Source: Candidatus Alistipes merdigallinarum (lineage in GTDB: Bacteria > Bacteroidota > Bacteroidia > Bacteroidales > Rikenellaceae). From it: 37,729 nt of DNA. The notes below the pieces were generated by a model, which was not told the DNA's origin, did not search any database, and saw nothing but the letters and a program-made list of their open reading frames with translations. The position numbers and the translations under genes are program-made. Positions 8,411 to 15,444 of this stretch are shown here, piece by piece; position 1 is the first letter of the stretch, and each line of letters opens with the position of its first letter. The stretch is from the NCBI GenBank assembly GCA_019119305.1, contig DWXH01000027.1:1-37729 (forward strand). The letters are read 5' to 3'.

Positions 8411-10876
8411 ATGAAACCTTACCTTCCGCTTTTAGGAGCCGCCTTTTTTCTGCTTTTAACTGCCTCCGGAAATCCGTCAAAAAAAATCTCCACAGAGCTC
8501 AAAATCCAAGAACCCTATCCGCCGATCAACGGTTCGTTTTCGGGCAAGACAGTCGATGAATCCCCCGACCCGCTGGTAGCCTACCGATGGGAGAATCCAC
8601 AAGCGGACGATGACCTGCAAACCTATATTCTGTACCCCGAAACCGTAACCGACGAAGCCACCGGGAAGGTTTCGAAAAATACACAAGGGGCAATCGAGAT
8701 CACCGCTCCCGTATCGTTGCGGTTCGACTTCGGCCAGGTCAATGCCGGATGGCTCGAATTCGATTCGAAAGAGCTGGCAGGAGAGGTGACGATGAGCATC
8801 AGCGAATACACCGAACCGGCCATCCTGAACGCAGGGGCCCAACATCCGGTCAAAACGGCCGAACCCGTCCGCTACGGAGACACCTATCGGCTGGAACTGA
8901 ACAAGGATCTGTACGAAGGTGTGCGCTACGGATGGATTCATGTTACATCAGTAGAACACCCCTTTACGATTGACGAAGTGCGGCTCGTCTGCCAGATCAA
9001 ACCGACCAACTACGAAGGTTGTTTCTCCTGCAACGATCCCGAACTGACCCGCATCTGGTACACCGGTGCCTACACCGTCAAAATGAACCTGTTGAAGGAC
9101 TATTTCGGTGCCATACTCATGGAACGCAGCGACCGGCACTCATGGACCGGCGACGCACACCCCTCGCAGGCCGCATCGATGGTCGCCTTCGGAAACTTCG
9201 ATTTCGTCAAGAAAAACCTGTTCTATACCTCGACCCAGTTCAACGGCATTGCGAGTTATTCGCTCTACTGGGTGCTCAGTCTGATCGATTACTACAACTA
9301 CACGGGCGATCAGAAGACCTTCGACGAGCTCTTCGACAACGCCTGCCAGAAACTGGATGTCGCCTATGCCCATTACGGAAAAAATCCCGACCTGCAATTC
9401 CACGGCTGGGACGAACGTTTGGGGGCCGGTTTCGAGAATCCAAACTGCACGGAGGCCCAAAATACCTACAAAATGCTGTCGATCCGGGCATGGAACGAAT
9501 TCAGTCAGGCTGCCCATCATGCAGGCCGACTCGACGCTGCCGAGAAATATGCCGGCTATGTCTCCGAGAAGAGCGATGAGCTGCGGGCCTCGACCGCCCC
9601 GTTCGACGGGTTCGGAATCTTTGCAGCATCCGATGCCGTGAATGCAGGTTTCACTTCCGTCTCCGAAAACGACCGGTTGTGGGAGAGCGCCTTCTCCGAC
9701 CGGATGCAAAGGTTGTCCTACTCGCCGTTCAACCAATACTTCATCATTCAGGCGATGGCCCGGATGGGCCGATACAGCGAAGCCCTGCAAACCATCGACG
9801 ACTGCTGGGGCGGACAACTCCGATACGGCGGGACAACCTTTTTTGAGGTATTCCGCCCCTCGTGGATACCCGAACTGGCCCCGAACGGAGCTCCGGTCAA
9901 CAACCAGTGCGGCTACACGAGCATGACCCATCCGTGGAGCGGGGGAGTGACCAAATGGCTGTCGGAAGAGGTACTCGGAATCAAGCCGACCGAACCGGGA
10001 TTTACTCGCTTTCAAGTTGTTCCGCATCTCGATGCAAACATCTATTCCGTCGATGGTAGCGTTCCTACTCCGCTCGGCACGATCCGTTTCGCCTTCGACC
10101 TGAAAAGCGGAAAAGGTTCTCTCGTCGTACCCGAAGGGTCATACGCGACAATCGGAATTCCCAAAGCCGGCCGCACGCTGAAAGAGGTTCTGATCAACGG
10201 ACAAGCGGCCTCACGATTCGCTGCGAAGTCTTCAGAGAATGAAGGATTCATCTACTACCGTGATCTCCGCCCCGGGACCTACACAATACAGGTCGATTAT
10301 ACGGGAAATATACCCGCCGTGCCGGAAGAGGCTTTCGAGTACGCGAACATGCAGGTCGTTGAACAGGACACGACGACACAAGGTGACTGGAAAGGACATT
10401 ACGGAAGCGATGGTTACGTTCTGTTCAATTACGACTCCGTCGGAGGCCACCGCATCAAACAGCCCGACTACATCGACTCGATCCATCTGGCCAAAACCGG
10501 CGATCTGCACATCGTTTCAGGAACGACCGATTCTCGCGCCCCGATGTCAGCAGACGGAACTACCAAACGTAACATGGGCTCGGTCATTACGCTCGATCCG
10601 ATTCCCTGTAACCAAACCTTCACCATCGACCTGCCCAACTCGAAAAATGCGCCGTACCGCATCGCCCTCTATTTTGTTGACTGGGAGAAAAAGGGGCGCC
10701 GCTCGGCCATCGAAGTGTTCGATCTGGAGAGCAAACAGCTACTCATGCCTGTCGAGATCGTACGGGACTACCAAGAGGGGAAATACGTTGTTTTCTCGGT
10801 CGACCGACCGGTACGGTTGAGAATCAATCAGGTCAGAGGAACGAACGCTGCGTTGTGCGCACTATTTTTCGATTAA
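8411..10876 (+). CDS. GH78-like secreted alpha-L-rhamnosidase with variant acid site
   Basis: Protein of 821 residues with an N-terminal signal peptide of about 20 residues. An N-terminal beta-sandwich (to about residue 200) leads into an (alpha/alpha)6 catalytic domain (about 200-560), a C-terminal beta domain, and an added beta-sandwich from about residue 640 that begins near GDWKGHYGSDGY and resembles accessory domains of Bacteroidetes glycosidases. The catalytic-site motif reads MERSDRHSWTGD (237-248). Compared with the GH78 pattern DCPQRERLGWTGD, the proposed general acid Glu is Asp241, the first Asp is missing, and the last Asp (248) is kept. Glu479 in TTFFEVF fits the second key acidic residue of the family. 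It probably releases rhamnose or a related sugar from oligosaccharides cut by partner enzymes. It pairs with the divergent GH106 gene. Confidence 0.82.
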   Translation: MKPYLPLLGAAFFLLLTASGNPSKKISTELKIQEPYPPINGSFSGKTVDESPDPLVAYRWENPQADDDLQTYILYPETVTDEATGKVSKNTQGAIEITAPVSLRFDFGQVNAGWLEFDSKELAGEVTMSISEYTEPAILNAGAQHPVKTAEPVRYGDTYRLELNKDLYEGVRYGWIHVTSVEHPFTIDEVRLVCQIKPTNYEGCFSCNDPELTRIWYTGAYTVKMNLLKDYFGAILMERSDRHSWTGDAHPSQAASMVAFGNFDFVKKNLFYTSTQFNGIASYSLYWVLSLIDYYNYTGDQKTFDELFDNACQKLDVAYAHYGKNPDLQFHGWDERLGAGFENPNCTEAQNTYKMLSIRAWNEFSQAAHHAGRLDAAEKYAGYVSEKSDELRASTAPFDGFGIFAASDAVNAGFTSVSENDRLWESAFSDRMQRLSYSPFNQYFIIQAMARMGRYSEALQTIDDCWGGQLRYGGTTFFEVFRPSWIPELAPNGAPVNNQCGYTSMTHPWSGGVTKWLSEEVLGIKPTEPGFTRFQVVPHLDANIYSVDGSVPTPLGTIRFAFDLKSGKGSLVVPEGSYATIGIPKAGRTLKEVLINGQAASRFAAKSSENEGFIYYRDLRPGTYTIQVDYTGNIPAVPEEAFEYANMQVVEQDTTTQGDWKGHYGSDGYVLFNYDSVGGHRIKQPDYIDSIHLAKTGDLHIVSGTTDSRAPMSADGTTKRNMGSVITLDPIPCNQTFTIDLPNSKNAPYRIALYFVDWEKKGRRSAIEVFDLESKQLLMPVEIVRDYQEGKYVVFSVDRPVRLRINQVRGTNAALCALFFD

Positions 10877-10883
10877 TTTTATA

Positions 10884-11077
10884 TACCTTTGCGGCGTCTG
10901 TTGCTCTCGATTCCGAAACTCGGAAGAAAAGGGCACGGTTCGATCGATTCCGAACACGCAGAGTTTTCGGCACAAAGAGGAAGCTTTTGTTTGCAGGAAA
11001 CTCGGGATACGGCAAACTCTTTGATAGGAAAGGGTAGGAGGTATCCGGTATGCTCGGATTAAAACAAAGGTAAACAC
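10884..11077 (+). promoter_or_regulatory. -7 box and long structured leader of the GNAT operon
   Basis: TACCTTTG at 10884-10891 matches TAnnTTTG and begins just after the GH78-like stop; no clear -33 element is seen. It leaves a leader of about 180 bases without a credible reading frame. The leader contains several small stems (TTCCGA/TCGGAA around 10911-10925, GTTTGC/GCAAAC near 10990-11020, ATCCG/CGGAT near 11043-11060) and the word CGATTCCGAA twice. This could be a cis-regulatory RNA, but it matches no riboswitch class I know. Confidence 0.35.
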
Positions 11078-11563
11078 ATGGCACACATTCGTTTCGCCAC
11101 CGAATCAGACATTCCGCTCATCTATGGGTTCATCTTGAAGATGGCCCGATACGAAAAGCTGGAAAACGAAGTCGACACCTCCGAAGAGGCTCTACACCGA
11201 GCCATCTTTCTCGAAAAACAGGCCGAAGTAATTCTGTGCGAAGCCGAAGGAAAAACCGTCGGTTTCGCACTCTTTTTTCATAACTTTTCCACGTTCAAGG
11301 GGCAACACGGCTTATACTTGGAAGACATCTATGTCGATCAGGAGTATCGGGGACGAGGCTACGGGAAAGCCCTGTTCCTGAAGCTGGTGGCGATTGCCAT
11401 GGAGCGTCGATGCCGGCGGATGGAGTGGACCGCACTGAACTGGAACCGCCCGGCTATCGCTTTCTATGAATCGCTGGGGGCCGTTCGCATGAACGAATGG
11501 AGTACCTTCCGGCTCGACGAAGAGCATCTCCGAATCCTCAATGCAGCACAACAAACACATTAA
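11078..11563 (+). CDS. GNAT N-acetyltransferase, SSAT/thialysine type
   Basis: Protein of 161 residues, a single GNAT domain. The acetyl-CoA pyrophosphate loop reads YRGRGYGK (residues 90-97). The preceding strand GLYLEDIYV and the following NWNRPAIAFYESLGA closely match the spermidine/spermine and thialysine acetyltransferase branch (SSAT1/2-like), so the substrate is probably a small amine such as a polyamine or lysine analogue; this is inference. It is the first gene of a compact operon, 12 bases from the DUF2148 gene, and follows a long leader. ATG at 11078 is preceded by AT-rich sequence. No oddities are seen. Confidence 0.88.
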   Translation: MAHIRFATESDIPLIYGFILKMARYEKLENEVDTSEEALHRAIFLEKQAEVILCEAEGKTVGFALFFHNFSTFKGQHGLYLEDIYVDQEYRGRGYGKALFLKLVAIAMERRCRRMEWTALNWNRPAIAFYESLGAVRMNEWSTFRLDEEHLRILNAAQQTH

Positions 11564-11575
11564 ACGATACTGGAT

Positions 11576-12112
11576 ATGATTATCGACGAAAGAACCAGTC
11601 GCAAAGAGACGTTAATCGAATGCGCCCGTCAAATCATGACCGCCGGACGTACTGCTCCGAAAGGGAAGGGCATCGACCTGATTGAAATCGTCACAATAAC
11701 AGACGAAAAAATCGAAGCCTTGTCGCAAACCATGCAACACATCGCCCAAGAGACCGAGATGCACTTCTTCCAGCGCGATGCAGAGAACATCCTGCAAGCC
11801 GAAGCCGTCATTCTGGTCGGTTCTCGTATCAAAGAGATGGCCTTGAATTGTGGCTACTGCGGTTTCCCGACCTGTGTAGAAAAACAGAAACACCCAGAAG
11901 CCCCATGTGCGATCAACATGGTCGATCTGGGTATAGCCATCGGCTCGATGACAGCAAAAGCCGCTGATCTCAGAGTCGACTGCCGGGTGATGTTTTCAGC
12001 CGGTCTGGCCGCCAAACGGATGGGACTTATGCCCGAATGCCACTCGATTTATGCCATTCCAATCAGTGCCACATCCAAAAACCCTTTCTTCGACAGACAA
12101 CCGAAACAATAA
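11576..12112 (+). CDS. DUF2148 ferredoxin-like Cys-motif protein
   Basis: Protein of 178 residues matching the DUF2148 family of ferredoxin-domain proteins common in anaerobes. Four cysteines stand as C92-x2-C95-x4-C100-x10-C111 (NCGYCGFPTC ... APCAINM), a spacing suited to an Fe-S cluster. The N-terminal half (RKETLIECARQIMTAGRTAPKGKG) is the family's conserved start. No reaction has been assigned to the family as far as I know. It is sandwiched with tight spacing between the GNAT and M24 peptidase genes (12 and 9 bases), so the three are co-transcribed. Confidence 0.85.
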   Translation: MIIDERTSRKETLIECARQIMTAGRTAPKGKGIDLIEIVTITDEKIEALSQTMQHIAQETEMHFFQRDAENILQAEAVILVGSRIKEMALNCGYCGFPTCVEKQKHPEAPCAINMVDLGIAIGSMTAKAADLRVDCRVMFSAGLAAKRMGLMPECHSIYAIPISATSKNPFFDRQPKQ

Positions 12113-12121
12113 ACGCAAGTC

Positions 12122-13297
12122 ATGTACAACGAACAGCTGAAACACGAATTAAGCAAACGCTGGAACGCACTGCAAACCGCACTGGAACGCGAAAACGGCG
12201 ATGCTCTGTTGGTTACGAGCAACGTCAATCTATTTTATGTTTCGGGACGTATTTTTAGTGGAACAGCTTATATCACCCCCGATCGGGAACCGCTCTTTTT
12301 CGTCCGCCGGCCAAACGGCCTGAAGGGTGAAAACATCATCTATATCCGCAAACCGGAAGAGATTCCCGCTCATCTTCAGGAGCGAGGACTACCGTCACCC
12401 GAATATCTGTTCATGGAGAACGATTCGCTTTCGTACAACGAATACGTCCGATACGAAAAGATATTTTCTCCGGAACGAATCGGCAACGGAACACGCTTGT
12501 TGAGAGAAGTCCGCAGCATCAAAACGATATACGAGATCGGACGGATCATGCGCTCCGGAGTGCTGCATGCACAACTGTACGAACGAATCCCGTCCCTGTT
12601 CCGTCCGGGTATGACCGATCTGGATCTGTCGATCGAGATCGAACGCGAATGCCGCCGGCTCGGATCGCTCGGGCTGTTCCGGATTTTCGGACAGAGTATG
12701 GAAATCTTCATGGGAAGCCTGTTGGCCGGCGACAACGCCGACAATCCTTCGCCTTACGACTTCGCACTGGGCGGTGCCGGACAAGACCTTTCATTGCCCA
12801 TCGGCAGCAACGGGACACCGCTGAAAGGGAACATCAGCATCATGGTCGATATGGGCGGAAACTTTACCGGTTACACGACCGACATGAGCCGTGTCTTTTC
12901 GATCGGCAAACTGCCCGACATCGCACACAAAGCCCATGACACCTCTCTGAAAATCCAACAGGAGATCATCCGCACGGCCCATCCCGATGTTCCGGCCGCC
13001 GAGCTTTACAATCTGGCTGCCCGGATAGCCGAAGAGGCCGGACTCTCCGCTTATTTCATGGGACACCGCCAACAGGCCGGATTCGTCGGACACGGAATCG
13101 GTATCGAGATCAACGAATCACCCGTACTGGCCCCCCGTTCGAAAGAGGTGTTGAAAGCGGGTATGGTATTTGCCCTGGAACCCAAGTTTGTCATCCCGGA
13201 AGTCGGAGCAGTCGGTGTGGAAAACAGCTTTTTGGTTACGGACAACGGAATCGAGCAGCTGACCCTTTGCGAAGAGTCGATCGTTCCGCTCGACTAA
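12122..13297 (+). CDS. M24 family metallopeptidase (Xaa-Pro aminopeptidase-like)
   Basis: Protein of 391 residues with a creatinase-like N-terminal domain and a pita-bread catalytic domain. All five metal ligands are visible: Asp243 (MVDMGG), Asp254 (TTDMSR), His324 (GHGIG), Glu353 (ALEPKF) and Glu367 (GVENSF). The enzyme should bind two divalent metals and cut N-terminal residues next to proline, or act as a related dipeptidase. No signal peptide, so cytoplasmic. It is the last gene of the GNAT-DUF2148-M24 operon and ends before a strong terminator. The function of the operon as a unit is unknown; peptide or amine salvage is a guess. Confidence 0.92.
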   Translation: MYNEQLKHELSKRWNALQTALERENGDALLVTSNVNLFYVSGRIFSGTAYITPDREPLFFVRRPNGLKGENIIYIRKPEEIPAHLQERGLPSPEYLFMENDSLSYNEYVRYEKIFSPERIGNGTRLLREVRSIKTIYEIGRIMRSGVLHAQLYERIPSLFRPGMTDLDLSIEIERECRRLGSLGLFRIFGQSMEIFMGSLLAGDNADNPSPYDFALGGAGQDLSLPIGSNGTPLKGNISIMVDMGGNFTGYTTDMSRVFSIGKLPDIAHKAHDTSLKIQQEIIRTAHPDVPAAELYNLAARIAEEAGLSAYFMGHRQQAGFVGHGIGIEINESPVLAPRSKEVLKAGMVFALEPKFVIPEVGAVGVENSFLVTDNGIEQLTLCEESIVPLD

Positions 13298-13330
13298 ACT
13301 TTCCGATCACATTTATTTTATTACATAAAA

Positions 13331-13366
13331 AAGAATCGGGGAACCTTTCAAGGTTCCCCGATTCTT
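13331..13366. terminator. Bidirectional intrinsic terminator
   Basis: A perfect 15-bp stem AAGAATCGGGGAACC (13331-13345) / GGTTCCCCGATTCTT (13352-13366) with a 6-base loop. On the minus strand the stem runs straight into a T-tract, so it terminates the Cys-rich gene. On the plus strand it closes the M24 operon. Confidence 0.88.
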
Positions 13367-13387
13367 ATCCGTAATAATTGAAGTCTT

Positions 13388-13714
13388 TTACCAACGGCAA
13401 CATCTGCCTGATCTGCCTCCACGTCGCTCTTGCCGCTGTTCTCCTACACAGACTTTGCGGCAGCTATCCGGACATACCGGACAAACCTGCGGGTCACAAC
13501 GTCTCTCACCGCACGGCGCCACACATTGACGTCTGCAACAGGTCGTATCACAGCCCTGATCCGCCGCATATGGGCATTGCTGCGGCCCTTCACACACCGC
13601 AGCACATCGGGCCGGCGCACATTTCTGCCTCAACCCGCAGGGAGTAGAGGTCCATGCCACAGCCGCCAATGCCACCGCACTCAGAACGATTACAAATCCA
13701 ACTTTTCTCTTCAT
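13388..13714 (-). CDS. Small secreted cysteine-rich protein, unknown function
   Basis: Protein of 108 residues. A hydrophobic N-terminus (about residues 5-22) reads as a signal peptide or membrane anchor. The remaining 85 residues hold 17 cysteines, with pairs such as TTCCRRQC and GRCCRW and repeated C-x2-C, C-x3-C and C-x4-C spacings, and an Arg-rich C-terminal stretch. I recognise no family. Metal binding or a disulfide-knotted fold exported to the envelope are the two obvious options. The frame is supported as real by a -7 box upstream (13792-13799), an AT-rich ribosome-binding region, and a T-tract terminator 22 bases after the stop on the same strand. Cysteine clusters can appear by chance in antisense frames, but nothing longer is credible on the other strand here. 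Confidence 0.65.
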   Translation of the reverse strand: MKRKVGFVIVLSAVALAAVAWTSTPCGLRQKCAPARCAAVCEGPQQCPYAADQGCDTTCCRRQCVAPCGERRCDPQVCPVCPDSCRKVCVGEQRQERRGGRSGRCCRW

Positions 13715-13791
13715 AGATTAAAATATTTGCAAACGACTTTTTCCGATAAAAAATATTCCGGCAGGAAACAAAATAACCGGACCGTTGTTTG

Positions 13792-13799
13792 CAAAGTTA
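13792..13799 (-). promoter_or_regulatory. -7 box of the Cys-rich gene
   Basis: On the minus strand the bases read TAACTTTG, a full match to TAnnTTTG, about 78 bases upstream of the start codon. No clear -33 element is visible at the standard distance. Confidence 0.5.
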
Positions 13800-13877
13800 A
13801 AAAATAATTTTCAGAACCGGACGAGAATTTCTACCTTCGTAGGCGGATTTCCGAATCGAACTTCACCATTAGTATCT

Positions 13878-14618
13878 ATGTCGCACGACACCATCACTTT
13901 CTACCCGTACCAAGTCCAGCCGCGCGAAGTGGATTTCACCAAACGTGCAACCCTTTTTTCGCTCGGAGACAGTATTTTACACACAGCCGGAGAGGATGCC
14001 GACCGAACCGGATTCGGTGTCAGAAACCTGCAACAGCACAATACGACATGGGTCCTCTCCCGCATGGCTATCGAAATAGAGCGCTATCCCGACGAATACG
14101 AGCATTACAAAATCGGAACATGGATCAGCGGAATCGGCCGCATGATGACCACCCGGAACTTCATCGTCCGGGACAACGACGGCAACCGTATCGCAGCCGC
14201 TTCGACCAACTGGGCGATCATCGACATGCAGAGCCGCCGGCCACTCGATCTGCGGGCAAACGTATCTTCCTACTCGGAAACGCCGATCCACGAGTGTCCG
14301 ATCGACGCTCCGCGAAGGATAGCCGGTTTCATAGGGGAAGTGGTCGACGACCGATGTGTCCGGTACAGCGAAATCGATTTCAACCAACACACCAATACGA
14401 TGAAATACATCCAATGGATGATGGACACGCTACCGCTCACCCGGCTGCAAGACACTTCCATCCGCCGGATGGACATCAACTTCATACACGAAACCCGCTA
14501 CGGAGAACATGTGCGGATCTACCACGAAGCAACCTCCGCAGAGGAACGTTTCGAAATCCGACGGGCCTCGGACGAACTATCCGTATGCCGCGCATCGTTT
14601 CGGTGGAACGAGCTGTAA
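13878..14618 (+). CDS. Acyl-ACP thioesterase (hotdog-fold)
   Basis: Protein of 246 residues that matches the bacterial acyl-[acyl-carrier-protein] thioesterase family, two tandem hotdog domains that release free fatty acids from acyl-ACP in the cytoplasm. First hotdog: VDFTKRATLFSLGDSILHTAGEDADRTG-type start and NTTWVLSRMAIEIERYP; second hotdog: RYSEIDFNQHTNTMKYIQWMMD, where the N-Q-H-T-N-x-x-K-Y pattern carries the family's active-site Asn and His. The longest frame begins at 13785, but I choose ATG 13878 (MSHDTITFYP) because the upstream 31 codons lack family character and the usual protein starts there. The DUF1080 gene follows after 27 bases and may be co-transcribed. Confidence 0.88.
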   Translation: MSHDTITFYPYQVQPREVDFTKRATLFSLGDSILHTAGEDADRTGFGVRNLQQHNTTWVLSRMAIEIERYPDEYEHYKIGTWISGIGRMMTTRNFIVRDNDGNRIAAASTNWAIIDMQSRRPLDLRANVSSYSETPIHECPIDAPRRIAGFIGEVVDDRCVRYSEIDFNQHTNTMKYIQWMMDTLPLTRLQDTSIRRMDINFIHETRYGEHVRIYHEATSAEERFEIRRASDELSVCRASFRWNEL

Positions 14619-14645
14619 CCTATCATTCTTAAAAAACATAATGCT

Positions 14646-15287
14646 ATGAAAATTTTCAACTCATTTCTAATCGCGGCAGCAGCATGCTCCGTTGTCGCCT
14701 GTACCCAAAGGCCACAGCAACAACAACCCGAACCCATCCGGCTGTTCAACGGAACGGACCTGAACGGATGGACCTACTATATCGAGGATTCGACCAAGAA
14801 TCCGCAAGAGGAGTTTGTCGTTCGCGACAGCGTTATCGCCCTTTCGGGAACGTTCGGTTACATCCGGACCGACTCCGCATACAACAACTACAAACTGAAC
14901 GTCGAGTGGCGTTGGCCCGATTCGGCAACCAACAGCGGAATTTTCGTACAAATTGCCGAAGACGGTATCTGGCCGAGCTGTTACGAATGTCAGCTCTGGA
15001 CGGGTAGAGCAGGGGACCTGATCAATTCGGGCGGCAGCAACTGTGCCGAATACCGCAACGACACGACCCTGATGATCGTCCCGAAAATGGTTCCTTCGAA
15101 CGAAAAACCCGTAACCGAATGGAATACCGCCGAAATCATCTGTACGGACAGTACCGTAACCGTATCGATCAACGGAACGGAACAGAACCAGATTACAGGG
15201 ATCTCGAACAAGAGCGGACATATCGGTCTACAAAGTGAAGGAGGACCCATCGAATTCCGGAATGTCGTTTTAACCCCATTGAATTGA
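14646..15287 (+). CDS. DUF1080 (3-keto-disaccharide hydrolase) lipoprotein
   Basis: Protein of 213 residues. The signal peptide ends in a lipobox with Cys19 (SVVAC), so it is exported and lipidated. The rest is one DUF1080 domain, a concanavalin-like beta-sandwich: LFNGTDLNGW near the start, SGIFVQIAEDG, and the closing GHIGLQSEGGPIEFRNV, all standard family motifs. Some members hydrolyse 3-keto-glycosides; many act or bind at the cell surface in glycan breakdown. Which applies here is unknown. It ends at a strong terminator shared with the convergent glycosidase gene, so a link with that gene and with the GH106/GH78 pair nearby is plausible. Confidence 0.9.
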   Translation: MKIFNSFLIAAAACSVVACTQRPQQQQPEPIRLFNGTDLNGWTYYIEDSTKNPQEEFVVRDSVIALSGTFGYIRTDSAYNNYKLNVEWRWPDSATNSGIFVQIAEDGIWPSCYECQLWTGRAGDLINSGGSNCAEYRNDTTLMIVPKMVPSNEKPVTEWNTAEIICTDSTVTVSINGTEQNQITGISNKSGHIGLQSEGGPIEFRNVVLTPLN

Positions 15288-15310
15288 CCTGATCCTACTG
15301 TTATAAAGAT

Positions 15311-15355
15311 AAAAAGAGGGAGAGGACTGAAGTTTCAGTCCTCTCCCTCTTTTTT
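15311..15355. terminator. Bidirectional terminator between DUF1080 and glycosidase genes
   Basis: A long G/A-rich stem (AAAAAGAGGGAGAGGACTGA from 15311) pairs with its complement ending in a T-run at about 15350-15355. Both strands show a stem followed by T residues, so it serves the DUF1080 gene on the plus strand and the interrupted glycosidase gene on the minus strand. Confidence 0.88.
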
Positions 15356-15444
15356 CTTTTTCCCGAATCAAATTACCGGTCGAAATGATCAAACCATAAA
15401 AAATCCTGACTGAAACACATCAGTCTCCTACTGCCGATCAAATA

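Noticed and set aside
5095-15355. Similar GGACTGA-containing hairpins at 5095-5122 and 15311-15355 as a repeat family or mobile element
   Set aside because: Both are well placed as terminators; the shared core is short and flanking sequences are unrelated.
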